A stretch of 64,000 nucleotides of DNA from Flexithrix dorotheae DSM 6795 (GTDB lineage Bacteria; Bacteroidota; Bacteroidia; Cytophagales; Flammeovirgaceae), in assembly GCF_000379765.1 (NCBI RefSeq), contig NZ_KB903442.1:62001-126000 (forward strand), written 5' to 3'. The notes under the pieces are model-generated. The model saw only the letters and a list, made by a program, of their open reading frames with translations. It was not told where the DNA came from and did no database searches. The position numbers were made by a program, and so were the translations under genes. Below are positions 48,201-56,803 of the stretch, piece after piece (position 1 is the stretch's first letter; each line of letters begins with the position of its first letter).

Positions 48201-48995
48201 ATTACCGAGGTCAGTTTTATTGACCACGAGCAAATAAAGGTTACCTGGGAAGATTTTTCCGATTTTTCTGATTCCTGCAGTGTGGAAATTTACAGAGATA
48301 GCACTTTAGTACCAATCAGAAAAACAGTTACCAATACCAGTGAAGTAATTGTAAATGTAGACGAACATGGTTTTGATTTAGAAGAAAACTTTGGTGTGGT
48401 TCTAAAGGCACATATTGGAGGTAATGTAGATTTTTATGAAAGTTCGGTTCAATACTTAAACCGCTTGTTACCAGCCACGGATTTAGATTATAGAATAAAT
48501 TCAGGTAATGAAATTACAGTTACCTGGAAAGATAATTCTAAAAATGAAACAGGGTATAATATCCTGGCTCGGGAATCTTCAAGTAATAACAAGTACGATA
48601 CTCTTTTCTCCATTTCCTCTAATATGGAAGCCATTTCAGTAAATTTATCTGCCTATATTGAAACTGTTTCCCTCATAATAGAGGCCATGGAAGAAGAAAA
48701 GGGATTATCATCAAAATCTCAGGAATTGTTAGTACTTATGGAAGCAGGGTCCGTTACTGGAATAAATGAAAATATACTTCCAGAAGGGGTGATTTATCCA
48801 AATCCGGCATCCTCATTTATTCAAATTGATATTCCCGGAAATGCTTCCTATTTTGGAATCAAGGATATCCATGGGAAATTGCTCCAACAAGGGAGTTTAA
48901 TAAATGGTAAAACCAAAATAGATCTCAAGGATTTTAAACCTGGTATTTATTTTATAGATATAGAAGGAAAAACCGGAAAATTGATAATAAAATAA
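45207..48995 (+). CDS. Kelch-repeat/FN3 protein with T9SS sorting domain
   Basis: 1262-residue secreted protein with signal peptide (about 1-20, ending AAFSQ). First Kelch propeller (about 25-325) has recurrent units such as WWEFDPVSQTWTQKADFPG and YAYDPLNDSWEEKS; two FN3-like domains follow (about 330-505, TIYWKDNADNEDGYIINF); second Kelch propeller (about 510-815, YMYDASNDTWSQKNDFPGK); several degenerate FN3-like domains (about 820-1175); C-terminal type IX sorting domain (about 1190-1262, VIYPNPASSFIQID ... GIYFIDIEGKTGKLIIK). Exported to or beyond the cell surface; such proteins are inferred to bind carbohydrate or serve adhesion, but no enzyme motif is seen. It is alone on the plus strand and ends at a strong terminator. 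Confidence 0.88.
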   Translation: MSKNLLLLLFFSIVYNAAFSQSNWLKKDDFPGTARSGAVSVVANGKGYYGTGTSDTDLLADWWEFDPVSQTWTQKADFPGYARKNALAFAISDTIYVTTGIGDTTGSPVYFKDVYQYNPMNDSWVQLDDFPGIERGLAVSAVANDKGYIGTGRDADGQLKDWWEFDPINKSWLQKTDLTADKRQSAIAFSIADKVYLGGGQYVDGGTFRTNNLYAYDPLNDSWEEKSFAENHLMSINSSTFILGDTAFVFGGSSGVDVWKYDASSNNWTQGESLNTNEDNRTSVSVFNFEQYACIIGGNYFDFDSFSDKKKKEVWAYFLNPPKLPETPGTVEEGPSYETDYNYLTIYWKDNADNEDGYIINFWKDSGEGETIRDTIPADSTSYTNYEIEAGTKYTVNVRAFNQVGNSSYKYFYPATPKFLEEPKYLVAETLPGGRAKLKWRDDSPREDGFIIEMALNDTTLFEVLDTLSPNTTEFEVGSLENDQTYYFRMSSFIQDTLQSLYTLETPGVAPANWGGWVKLGSMDYISNYEPRLFYDGDFYFFNILDGDPDSRYVKKYNLSTLEETQLTPIPYDIENTNTIVIGHQIYFVSGGFDGEYVSTVYMYDASNDTWSQKNDFPGKTRDEAIGFESNGKGYLIGGDTTINTTGNIQTSDVWEYDPINDSWTQKADFIGGNRADLVAFPLGDTVYVGLGNRYSGETIRSIWHYFEYPHDWYAYHPSSDTWVEKAAYPGNRLYYSAHGTNGQIGFYGGGIKPYFNTNGGFWKYLPDENRWTTLPGIPNINQEKMFGLYSDSVKYIIAQEKDSYRTYSVYQYDPLFLTDITDLKVDTVCLDSATISWSYVHPDAESIIIQEKVNSEFIAIDTINAQINRYTFYGLEQNSEHTYRVVLFNEHRISSGSNNVEVLTPGAPILTNFKKVSESTLRASFYMINEDYDFVVEVAENLGEFQKIDTLSGHFTSYDFSIDSALEHISVRLVNYFDSSTALISDTLSLYLFKTPVITEVSFIDHEQIKVTWEDFSDFSDSCSVEIYRDSTLVPIRKTVTNTSEVIVNVDEHGFDLEENFGVVLKAHIGGNVDFYESSVQYLNRLLPATDLDYRINSGNEITVTWKDNSKNETGYNILARESSSNNKYDTLFSISSNMEAISVNLSAYIETVSLIIEAMEEEKGLSSKSQELLVLMEAGSVTGINENILPEGVIYPNPASSFIQIDIPGNASYFGIKDIHGKLLQQGSLINGKTKIDLKDFKPGIYFIDIEGKTGKLIIK

Positions 48996-49458
48996 ACCAG
49001 GTAGTTAAAAACTGGTGATTCAAAATTTAATCTCACCAAAACACAAAAAATCGGTATTTGGACTTCCAGATACCGATTTTTTATACCAAGAAGATGAGTT
49101 TGAGATAGATTTGTTAATGAATACAGGAATGTTTATTGGATTGCGTAGATCTTAATTACCATGTATACTTAATGCTGGACATTTTATTATGCTGAAATAA
49201 GGTGGTGTAAAACTTATTTTATCATATGTCACCGCAATTCTTTTGAACTGTTTCAAGGAAAACTATCTGATCAAAAATCGATTAAATCTTGAAAATTTTA
49301 GCCTGTACCTTCTATTGAAGATCCATGATTTTCTAATTCTATAATGCACTAATTTCCAGCTTATTCGAAGCAGTTTACGTCAATTGCCGTATTGATTGGC
49401 TTAGAACACGAGTCTAATTTTGAAATCTAAATTTAAAAAATGTAAAACTGTATTCAAT
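48996..49458. other. Spacer after the Kelch gene
   Basis: About 460 bp. It holds the terminator at 49045-49082; the rest is presumably the promoter of the next gene. No other structure seen. Confidence 0.55.
49045..49082 (+). terminator. Intrinsic terminator of the Kelch gene
   Basis: A 17-bp stem, AAAAAATCGGTATTTGG/CCAGATACCGATTTTTT, with one T/G pair and a 4-nt loop, ends in a T-run. It lies 49 bp past the stop and, with A-runs on the left arm, could act in both directions. Confidence 0.9.
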
Positions 49459-50466
49459 ATGAGGAAAAGGAAAATATGTTTAATTATGCTTGTTTCAATG
49501 TTTACCAGCTTAAGTCTCTTCTCCCAAACGGTAGAAGAATTTAAAGTAAAAATGCTTGGGCCTGCTAATCTAAATTTTAAGAAAAGTCCAAAACGAGTTC
49601 TTATTGCGGACTTTCAAGTACAATTTCAAACTGCACTAAATCTGGAAGACGAGAAAAAGGGTGGTAAAATGTGGCGAGGCGGCATTAAAGGTGATGCTAA
49701 AGCTGCCCTTACATTAGTACTCGATGGTCTCGACCCAGATAAACTGCAAGCCCTAACCAATCAGCTTTACTCCCAATATGTAGCCGATTTAAAGGCAGAG
49801 GGTTTTGAAATTGCCCCAATCGAAGAGTTATGGAACCATGACCTTTATAAGAAAAACCGTGAGAAGCAATGGGAACTGAAGTCAGGGACCGGACCAGAAC
49901 AAGGCAAAGAATTCGGAATGATCCTAACCAGGCCATCCACTCAAAAATTTGTCGTGGCAAAGAAACAGGTGGATAAAAGCAAAAACAATCCTTTCTCTCA
50001 ACTAGCTGACTATGAGGGAAGTACAGAACAAAAGCTTAGTATGAAAAAAAATGACTTTATTTTCAATAAAGTAGTAATTGTGGTATCGTCATTCGAAAAT
50101 GCATTGAGCGAAACTTCAAGAGCTTTGAACAGGCATGCCGGATATGCACAGGTAAAAGCCGAAACCAATTTTAAGATTAGCCATGAAAGTGTAAATCGCT
50201 TCAATATTGGTAGCATGGTAGTGAACCGTGGAATTGAAGTTTCTGATGTATTGGAGAAGCAAAAATTTGATGCTTCACAAGGTGCTGATGTCGATAAACT
50301 TGGAACTGAAATGGGCGTGTTCCGTGTATGGCGCGTTGAAGATCAGGAAGAAATAAATGGTGCAATTGTAAAGTGTAATCCAGAAGTTTATGCTAAAGGT
50401 GCTGTATTAGGAGCTCAGGCTTTTTTAAAAGCCACAATGGAGGCCATGGTTAAAAAGGCAAACTAG
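49459..50466 (+). CDS. Unrecognised secreted protein
   Basis: 335 residues from the ATG at 49459, chosen because it opens a clean signal peptide (MRKRKICLIMLVSMFTSL, ending LFSQ); an ATG at 49420 would add 13 residues before it. Mature part is soluble and mixed alpha/beta. Visible stretches: KRVLIADFQVQFQ, DPDKLQALTNQLYSQYVADL, FEIAPIEELW, NDFIFNKVVIVVSSFENALS, RALNRHAGYAQVKAETNFKI and a C-terminal KGAVLGAQAFLKATMEAMV. The opening VLIADF followed by a helix recalls proteins with CsgG-like or nucleotide-like folds, but not enough to assign. Lies between the Kelch gene and the kinase/regulator pair on the plus strand. Confidence 0.7.
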   Translation: MRKRKICLIMLVSMFTSLSLFSQTVEEFKVKMLGPANLNFKKSPKRVLIADFQVQFQTALNLEDEKKGGKMWRGGIKGDAKAALTLVLDGLDPDKLQALTNQLYSQYVADLKAEGFEIAPIEELWNHDLYKKNREKQWELKSGTGPEQGKEFGMILTRPSTQKFVVAKKQVDKSKNNPFSQLADYEGSTEQKLSMKKNDFIFNKVVIVVSSFENALSETSRALNRHAGYAQVKAETNFKISHESVNRFNIGSMVVNRGIEVSDVLEKQKFDASQGADVDKLGTEMGVFRVWRVEDQEEINGAIVKCNPEVYAKGAVLGAQAFLKATMEAMVKKAN

Positions 50467-50856
50467 TATTCAGTAAAACTACTTAAACTAAGGAGTGTTG
50501 TGGTTTTAGGTAGTAAAAAAAATTAACCATGTATTATTTTGCCATAAAAGACTGATATAGAGATTACTATTTCTCGGAAATAATAGTACCCGGTATGGAG
50601 TACCCGGTATGGAGTACCCGGTGTAGAGCACTGGTGCTTACTAGTTTTGCTGTCCATTGCTTCTTGGCTCATCAAAAAGTAAGGGGCAGCAAGCTCTATA
50701 AAAACTTGCAGTAATTCAATTTCATTTGATAATGTTTATGACAATCAAACTATCAACTCATATCGAGGAAATTGGAAAAAAGGTTATGCCTCAATTATTT
50801 TGAATAGTTTGAAATTCCATGACTAGTTAAATTCAAATAATTGCCTACTTTTAAAG
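50467..50856. other. Spacer with 14-bp tandem repeat before the kinase gene
   Basis: About 390 bp holding the short direct repeats at 50585-50636. Beyond them one plus-strand frame, roughly 50670-50826, is open without ATG. I see no certain gene; the kinase promoter should be here. Confidence 0.5.
50585..50636. repeat. 14-bp direct tandem repeats
   Basis: The unit AGTACCCGGTATGG occurs twice exactly, then as AGTACCCGGTGTAG and as a degenerate fourth copy AGCACTGGTG. Each contains the symmetric core ACCCGGT. It is more GC-rich than the surroundings. Confidence 0.85.
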
Positions 50857-52848
50857 ATGCCTTTAACTAAACAAATTCCCTTTTTAATAGCGGTTATAAT
50901 TCTGCTTTTTCCTAGTTTCTGCCTGTTTTCGCAGCATACAACCCAATCAGATATTGATGCTCTGAAAGATTCTCTGGCACTTAAGAGTGGCAAAGAACGG
51001 GTTGAGTTTTTAGGTGATATTGGCTTTAAGTACCGCACAATTAACACTGATAGCGCGTGGTATTATGTTCAAACAGCCTATGAAGAAGCTGTAGCTACTG
51101 GGGATAAGGATCTCCAGGGTAGGATTTCAATGTCTCTGGGCATTCTTAAAACAGAAGCGGGTGATTACGAAGATGCAATTGACTCTTATAAGCTTGCTAT
51201 GCATTTGGTAGATTCTGCCAATGGTTCACCAACGCTGAGTTTTGTGTACCACAACATGGCAAATGCCTTTGAGCGTATGGGTGTTATCGATACCGCTATT
51301 TACTATTCATTAAAGGCACTCAGACGCTACGAAATCGCAAATGATTCACAAAGAATGGCTTCTGTTCGTTTAAATATAGCAAGTCAGTACAGAGCCATTA
51401 AGGAATATGAGCTTTCAAAAAAAGTGAATATGGAAGCGCTGGAAATGTATCGTTCTTTAGGAGATGTATTCTTTCAGGCGGCAATCGAAAACAACCTGGC
51501 CTTGCTCAACAACGATCAGGAAGAATATGAGAAGGCCATGCTGCATGCAAAGGAATCCCTAAAACTATGGCAGTCTGTTGGGCAAAAACTTGTCATTGCC
51601 TACAGTTATACCAATTTAGGAATTGCACAAAAAGGTCTTGGTCAGTTAAATGAGGCAGAAGCATCACTGAAGAATGCTTTATTACTTCAACAAAAAAGAG
51701 GTGATAGGTACGAGGTGATATTTCTGAAAATGCACTTGGCGGATGTCTTAAATAGAAAAAAAAGTTATGCTGAGGCCGCTAATTTGGGTCAAGAAGCCTA
51801 CCAAGGGGCGGTTGAGGATGATCTGCTTACTTTTCAACAAAAAACGGCTCTGACACTTTCCAGAATTTATGAAAATCAGTACAATTTTAAGGAGGCTTTA
51901 ATCTACCTGCAAAAGAGCACTTTAGCCCAGGATAGTCTCTTCATGACTGAAAAGGCAAAAGAGGTTTTGAAACTGAAAGAACAGTACGAAACAGAGCAGA
52001 AGGAAAACGAAATTCTTCGCCAGAAAAATGCCCTGGCTAATAGTGAACTGGAATTAAAAAAACGGAATAACTATTTAACTATTGGGGCAAGTTTTACCAT
52101 GATTCTACTGCTCGGTGGAGCATTTTTCTACAGAACTCAGAAGTTAAAAACAGCTAGAATGGAAAAGGAGAGTGTTTTAAAAATAGCTTTGTCCGAGGCA
52201 AAAGCACAGGAAAATCTCAAAGAACAGAGGATTCGGATCGCTCGTGATTTGCATGATAATATTGGTTCGCAGCTTACTTATATCACTTCCATTACTGATA
52301 CTACCCGAAAGGGAATAGAAAAAGGAGAGGTTTTTCTGGTGGAAAAGCTTACCCAAATGAAACAATTTACCTTAGTAACTATTTCGGAGCTACGGGATAC
52401 AATTTGGGCAATGAACAAGGATGAAATTAGTGTGCAGGATATAAAAGAAAGAGTTCACCAGCTTGCCGCTACCATCCATGACGCTACTGATGATAAAATT
52501 AAAGTAAGTGTAACAGGTACAGGCAGTAATGGAGTACTCAATGCTTTTGTAGGGATGAATCTTTACCGCATCATCCAGGAGGCTGTAAACAATGCTGTAA
52601 AGCATGCAGATACAGCTCAGGTTGAGGTTGAAATAAATGATCTTGCCGGGCAGCTGACAGTAATCATTAGAGATTTGGGTAAAGGATTTGATACAAAAAA
52701 GCAGTCCACCGGTAATGGACTTTATATTATGCGAAACAGAGCTGAAAAAGCGGGATTAACTTTAACAGTTACAAGTACTGAAGCTGTAGGCACAGAAGTA
52801 AAATTGATGTTGGATTTTGAATACAATGAACTTCAAAAACAAATATGA
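50857..52848 (+). CDS. TPR-containing sensor histidine kinase (HisKA_3, NarX-like)
   Basis: 663-residue membrane sensor. Signal/membrane segment (about 6-26, IPFLIAVIILLFPSFCLF), periplasmic TPR array (about 35-380: DYEDAIDSYKLAMHLV, IDTAIYYSLKALRRYE, LNEAEASLKNALLLQQKRG), coiled coil, membrane helix (about 405-425, TIGASFTMILLLGGAFFY), then HisKA_3 dimerisation domain with His466 in RIARDLHDNIGSQLTYI and HATPase (about 560-655, IVQEAVNNAVKHADT-like IIQEAVNNAVKHADTAQV, DLGKGFDTKK). The next gene, its response regulator, starts within the stop codon (ATGA overlap), so the two are translationally coupled. The signal sensed is unknown. Confidence 0.94.
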   Translation: MPLTKQIPFLIAVIILLFPSFCLFSQHTTQSDIDALKDSLALKSGKERVEFLGDIGFKYRTINTDSAWYYVQTAYEEAVATGDKDLQGRISMSLGILKTEAGDYEDAIDSYKLAMHLVDSANGSPTLSFVYHNMANAFERMGVIDTAIYYSLKALRRYEIANDSQRMASVRLNIASQYRAIKEYELSKKVNMEALEMYRSLGDVFFQAAIENNLALLNNDQEEYEKAMLHAKESLKLWQSVGQKLVIAYSYTNLGIAQKGLGQLNEAEASLKNALLLQQKRGDRYEVIFLKMHLADVLNRKKSYAEAANLGQEAYQGAVEDDLLTFQQKTALTLSRIYENQYNFKEALIYLQKSTLAQDSLFMTEKAKEVLKLKEQYETEQKENEILRQKNALANSELELKKRNNYLTIGASFTMILLLGGAFFYRTQKLKTARMEKESVLKIALSEAKAQENLKEQRIRIARDLHDNIGSQLTYITSITDTTRKGIEKGEVFLVEKLTQMKQFTLVTISELRDTIWAMNKDEISVQDIKERVHQLAATIHDATDDKIKVSVTGTGSNGVLNAFVGMNLYRIIQEAVNNAVKHADTAQVEVEINDLAGQLTVIIRDLGKGFDTKKQSTGNGLYIMRNRAEKAGLTLTVTSTEAVGTEVKLMLDFEYNELQKQI

Positions 52849-53498
52849 AAATAAAAATAGCAATAGTGGATGACAATGTATTCCTGGCAAGAGCAATAAA
52901 TGAAAAGTTAGCCTCATTTGATAAAATCAATGTAAAATATACTGTGCATAATGGCAGTGAATTTCTGGCAAACCTTGAAAAAGATCACAATCTGGATTTG
53001 GTGCTAATGGATATTGAAATGCCGGTACTTGATGGCATAGAAACAGTGAATATTATAAAAAAAAAGTATCCTCATATCAAAGTATTGATGCTTACTGTAT
53101 TTGATAATGACGAAAATATTTTTAATGCCATTAGGGCTGGTGCAGATGGTTATTTGTTAAAAGAGATTGAAGAAGATAAATTATACAATGCCATAATAGA
53201 GACATTATCGGGAGGCGCAGCCATGAGCCCTTCTATTGCGGTTAAAACACTTAAGTTACTTCGCTACCCTGAAAAACAGGAGCTTCTCACTAAAGAAGAA
53301 ACAAAAATAGAACTCTCCACACGCGAGCAGGAGGTATTGGAGCAATTAGCCGAAGGACTAAGTCATACCTTAATAGCTAAAAACCTTTTTCTCTCTCCTG
53401 GCACAGTTAGAAAACATATTGAAAATATCTATAAAAAGCTTCAGGTTCACAATAAACTGGAGGCAGTACAAAAAGCCAGGAGGCAAAGCTTAATTTAA
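52845..53498 (+). CDS. LuxR/NarL-family response regulator
   Basis: 217-residue transcriptional regulator. Receiver domain (about 1-122) with acidic pocket Asp9-Asp10 in AIVDDN, phospho-acceptor Asp56 in LVLMDIEMPVLDG and a conserved Lys in GYLLKEIEED. A C-terminal LuxR-type HTH follows (about 150-217, LSTREQEVLEQLAEGLSH, LSPGTVRKHIENIYKKLQVH). Shares an ATGA overlap with the kinase gene. Its targets are unknown, though the upstream secreted-protein genes on this strand are candidates. Confidence 0.95.
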   Translation: MKIKIAIVDDNVFLARAINEKLASFDKINVKYTVHNGSEFLANLEKDHNLDLVLMDIEMPVLDGIETVNIIKKKYPHIKVLMLTVFDNDENIFNAIRAGADGYLLKEIEEDKLYNAIIETLSGGAAMSPSIAVKTLKLLRYPEKQELLTKEETKIELSTREQEVLEQLAEGLSHTLIAKNLFLSPGTVRKHIENIYKKLQVHNKLEAVQKARRQSLI

Positions 53499-53605
53499 TA
53501 TAGAAAGTTGCGGTGGGAGGCTACCACTTTAGAGGTTCTGATTCAAGCCCTGGGAATTGAAATTTGCCTGGGCCATTTTGAAAGCCATTTCTGAGTAAAG
53601 TAGAA

Positions 53606-54874
53606 TTACTTTTTAGGTTTTGGGAGAAACGCTTTTCCCTTATTGTTGATAAAATATTCTTCCCCATTCTTTTCCACTAAAAAGAATATAAGCTCATCTT
53701 CTTTTTCTGACAAGTTATAAACTTTTGTCACTTTTTCAAACTGAGGTTTAATTACCCAATCTTTTGTGGAACATTCCCAGATTCCTACTTTGTTGTTTCT
53801 TTTGATGAAAATAAAATTTAACACATTTTTGGGATACTTGGAACTTTTGTAGGTATATGAATAAGGTAAGGATAAATCAGATTTATCAGTAAGTAATTTT
53901 GTATCAAAATTTTTGTCAAGATATCCCAAATTATCATTTTCATCAACAAAGAAAATAATGAAATCGCCATTAATGTCATTGACTGGATAAAGATCACTTT
54001 TAGAATCTGTTCCAAAGTTATGGAATTTGATTTCCTTCAATTTTTCAATATTATTTATAACTCCTCCTTGTTCGTCAATAAGAGAAAACCCATCGTTATT
54101 CTGAACAATCCCTAAAAATCTGTCCTTAATTGAATGACCTTTAAATTTCTTATAAATGCTGGAATAAAAATAGTTGTTCGTCCTGTAATTATTACTTTCT
54201 ACACTAAACCCTGATGCTAAAGTTGAATCAATTTTATAGAAATCCTCATAGTATGTCTCTGAAAAAATCGGGTCTTCCAAAATTCGGGTAATCCCATTTT
54301 TACAAGAAACATAAAAATAATATTGCCCAAATACAATGGTCGTTTTTGGATTTAAAAAGCCCGCTGTAAGAAAAATTGCTTCAGTTTCTCTTTGGTAACT
54401 TATTTGGTTTAAATAACCCCATTTGCCATTTTCTTTATAAGGAATTAAAAGATGATTTGAACATTTTTCAATAATTCTATTTATTTCGTTTTTTATATTT
54501 TCGAAAGAATTTTCCTTTAGCGAATCTAATGAGTTCCATCTGCTGTCCATTTTTAGTGACTTCAGGTCACTATCATCTTTTAAATGGTCCATATTGGCCC
54601 AACCAAGTTTAATTGCATTTTGTAAATACATAAATGCCTTTTCTTTTTTGCCTGATTTAGCAGCGATACAGGCAGCATCATAATTGTAATAATATAAGCC
54701 GCAATTTAAGGTCTTCTCTATTTCGATTAGCGCTTCATCATATTTTCCTTCATAGTACAAATCAATGGCTTTGCGGTGGATTTCATCACCACAGCTTGTT
54801 TCTTGCGAAAACAATAGATTAACATTATTAAGAAAAAATAGAATTAGAATAATGGCTTGTCCCATTGTTTTCAA
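53606..54874 (-). CDS. Secreted TPR protein with WG-like repeats
   Basis: 422 residues. Signal peptide (to about residue 24, LFSQ), a short TPR-type domain (about 30-115) ending in the pattern DDSDLKSLKMDSRWNSL that closes TPR end-of-group domains, and a large beta-rich remainder with repeated aromatic segments (ENGKWGYLNQISY, DENDNLGYLDKNFD, RNNKVGIWECSTKDWVIKP), which resemble degenerate WG repeats. Function unknown. Ends 107 bp from the convergent response regulator. A start at the fourth codon (Met4) is also possible. Confidence 0.75.
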   Translation of the reverse strand: MKTMGQAIILILFFLNNVNLLFSQETSCGDEIHRKAIDLYYEGKYDEALIEIEKTLNCGLYYYNYDAACIAAKSGKKEKAFMYLQNAIKLGWANMDHLKDDSDLKSLKMDSRWNSLDSLKENSFENIKNEINRIIEKCSNHLLIPYKENGKWGYLNQISYQRETEAIFLTAGFLNPKTTIVFGQYYFYVSCKNGITRILEDPIFSETYYEDFYKIDSTLASGFSVESNNYRTNNYFYSSIYKKFKGHSIKDRFLGIVQNNDGFSLIDEQGGVINNIEKLKEIKFHNFGTDSKSDLYPVNDINGDFIIFFVDENDNLGYLDKNFDTKLLTDKSDLSLPYSYTYKSSKYPKNVLNFIFIKRNNKVGIWECSTKDWVIKPQFEKVTKVYNLSEKEDELIFFLVEKNGEEYFINNKGKAFLPKPKK

Positions 54875-54929
54875 AATAATTTAATTTCAATTGCCTTTAC
54901 CATCTGTAATGTGTACAATTTCAGTCCGA

Positions 54930-55256
54930 TTAATGTGAAACAACTTTTAGTCCTACAATTGAAGTAATTAAAGTCGTAATAAAAAATAACCGCCAGAATG
55001 TTGCAGGTTCTTTAAAAATTAGAATTCCTACCAAAGCACTTCCTACAGCTCCAATTCCTGTCCAAACTGCATAAGCGGTTCCTATCGGTAATTCTTGAGT
55101 GGCCTTGACTAATAGAAACATACTAATTGTCAGGCAAACCAAAAACCCTAAATACCAATAAGTGGTTTCTATTCCTGTTGCTTCCTTGGCTTTTCCAAGG
55201 CAGCTGGCAAAGGCAACTTCAAATAATCCCGCTATAACTAATAGTATCCAATTCAT
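54930..55256 (-). CDS. Small multidrug resistance protein, Gdx/SugE (guanidinium exporter) type
   Basis: 108-residue four-helix inner-membrane transporter that works as a dimer. It has the SMR Glu13 (VIAGLFEVAFA), the SugE/Gdx sequence LPIGTAYAVWTGIGAVGSAL in the third helix and a short C-terminal GLKVVSH. In the family this subtype exports guanidinium against protons, in contrast with EmrE drug exporters. No guanidine riboswitch was recognised in the 187 bp upstream, and the neighbours do not suggest a pathway. Confidence 0.92.
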   Translation of the reverse strand: MNWILLVIAGLFEVAFASCLGKAKEATGIETTYWYLGFLVCLTISMFLLVKATQELPIGTAYAVWTGIGAVGSALVGILIFKEPATFWRLFFITTLITSIVGLKVVSH

Positions 55257-55443
55257 CAGTAATTACCCAATTTTTTTGTTTATATTTTAATAATCACGAG
55301 AGATATAAGGACATTCTTTGGTTATCTGTTCCAAAAGACACCAAAATATTTCTGCCAAAAATTCTACTTTTCAGTTGCATTGAGTGATTGTTATCCCAGA
55401 GAAGTCTGCAAGGCAAAGAGCAAAAGTTATTCTTCAGGATTGG

Positions 55444-56028
55444 TTATTTTCCGAAAGCCTTTGTCCAACCAATACCAAATTGGTATCCAGACTGGGCTTT
55501 ATCTTTTATTAAAGGCAGGAAACCATATATTCCAAGTAGGTTTTTCTCATTAATTCTATACTTAGGTGAAAATGCAATACCATAATTAAAAAATACTTCA
55601 TTGTTTGAGTATTCTCTTTTAAATCCTATTTTTTCATTTACTAATGTGCCTTTTGTAATGGCAATACTCAAACCAATGGGGACTTCTAAGTTAAATTGAA
55701 AGTTGCTAAAGTTTAAAGAATATCCTGTAATTAGATTAGGCAATATTCTCATATCTATATCATTTTTTAGATATGCTTCACTTGTTGATTCTCCCTTAAA
55801 ATCAAAATAACTGGTAAGAGAAGCTCCTAAAGTGAAATGATGTGTTTTAGAAGATAAGGGAATTGTAAATTTACCATACCCACCATAATAAAGCGTTTCA
55901 TTACCTGCCGTGATTAATCCTATTTCAATGGAATTTTTATTTTGATTATCTTCTTGAGCATAGCTATTACTAAGAGTCAAGATGAAAAAAACTAAAATTA
56001 TACTATGGGTTTTAATTTGAAAAAACAT
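55444..56028 (-). CDS. Small predicted outer-membrane beta-barrel protein
   Basis: 194 residues, signal peptide ending NSYAQ (about residue 25). Alternating hydrophobic strands (SIEIGLITAGNETLYYGGYG, HHFTLGASLTSYFDF, NFQFNLEVPIGLSIAI) and a final FGIGWTKAFGK suggest an outer-membrane barrel. No family recognised. Its ATG lies 17 bp inside the esterase gene upstream, so it is cotranscribed with it. Confidence 0.6.
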   Translation of the reverse strand: MFFQIKTHSIILVFFILTLSNSYAQEDNQNKNSIEIGLITAGNETLYYGGYGKFTIPLSSKTHHFTLGASLTSYFDFKGESTSEAYLKNDIDMRILPNLITGYSLNFSNFQFNLEVPIGLSIAITKGTLVNEKIGFKREYSNNEVFFNYGIAFSPKYRINEKNLLGIYGFLPLIKDKAQSGYQFGIGWTKAFGK

Positions 56029-56803
56029 AATCTAATCCTTTTTTAAATCCAATGGTTGCGGCTCCAGAGTGACCATGCTTTTTTATGAATTCTGATTTCA
56101 TTTGTAATTTAGAATACTTTCTACTCTTTATTTTTTTAGCCATTTCTTCGAATGAAGCTAAGTTTACACCACCTTCTAATGTTCCCATACCTGAAAAATA
56201 TTCTACATCCAGGTCATTATGTATCTGAGAATAATTTTCTTCGTACTCAAAAATTACTCCCGAATCATACCAAAAGGAACAACCTACCGAGACGAATTTA
56301 TCAAATGGATTGTCAGCTCTCTTTTGAAACATTGCAAAATGAGTAAAAAGACCGCCAAAAGAGTTTCCAATTAATGTCTTTGAATTTAATGTATCAATGC
56401 TATATCTGGATTCCAGTTCTGGTATTAATTCTTCCTGTAAAAAGTGATAATAATTTTCAGCACCTCCCTCTCCATGCTCATATTTTGTAGGGGTATAGTC
56501 TCGATTTCTTTCCTTAGAATTCCCAACAGCTACAAAAATACAGGAAGGTATACTTCCGTTAGCAGATTTTTCGGAAATGATATTGGCTATTTCTTCAAAC
56601 CTAAACTCGCCATCAAGCCCTATAATTAATTGATTTAATATATTGGGATTATAATTAGATGGGAAATAAATAAAAATCGGATAATCATCTTCTATAATAT
56701 TGGAGTATATTGTAAATTCCTCTGTGTTTCCAATAATTTCAAACTCTTCTTTACAACTAAACAGAAAAAAAGTCAGAGCTAATGCCAATAAATAAGTTTT
56801 CAT
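56012..56803 (-). CDS. Putative esterase lipoprotein (alpha/beta-hydrolase)
   Basis: 263 residues from the start at 56803, with lipoprotein signal ending FLFSC; the upstream ATG at 56857 would add 18 non-signal residues. An esterase fold of the PF00756/enterobactin-esterase type is suggested by IIGLDGEF, CIFVAVGNSKERNRDYTP and the nucleophile GNSFGG (Ser148), with a probable catalytic His245 in KKHGHSGA near the C-terminus. Length is typical of this family. Substrate unknown; siderophore-ester or carbohydrate-ester cleavage are both possible. Overlaps the downstream small barrel gene by 17 bp. Confidence 0.8.
   Translation of the reverse strand: MKTYLLALALTFFLFSCKEEFEIIGNTEEFTIYSNIIEDDYPIFIYFPSNYNPNILNQLIIGLDGEFRFEEIANIISEKSANGSIPSCIFVAVGNSKERNRDYTPTKYEHGEGGAENYYHFLQEELIPELESRYSIDTLNSKTLIGNSFGGLFTHFAMFQKRADNPFDKFVSVGCSFWYDSGVIFEYEENYSQIHNDLDVEYFSGMGTLEGGVNLASFEEMAKKIKSRKYSKLQMKSEFIKKHGHSGAATIGFKKGLDYVFSN

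Noticed and set aside
50585-50636. CRISPR-like repeat
   Set aside because: The units are 14 bp and directly adjacent with no spacers, and no cas genes are nearby.
54930-55256. Guanidine riboswitch upstream of the Gdx-type exporter
   Set aside because: I searched the 187-bp spacer by eye and saw no conserved riboswitch elements or strong hairpin.
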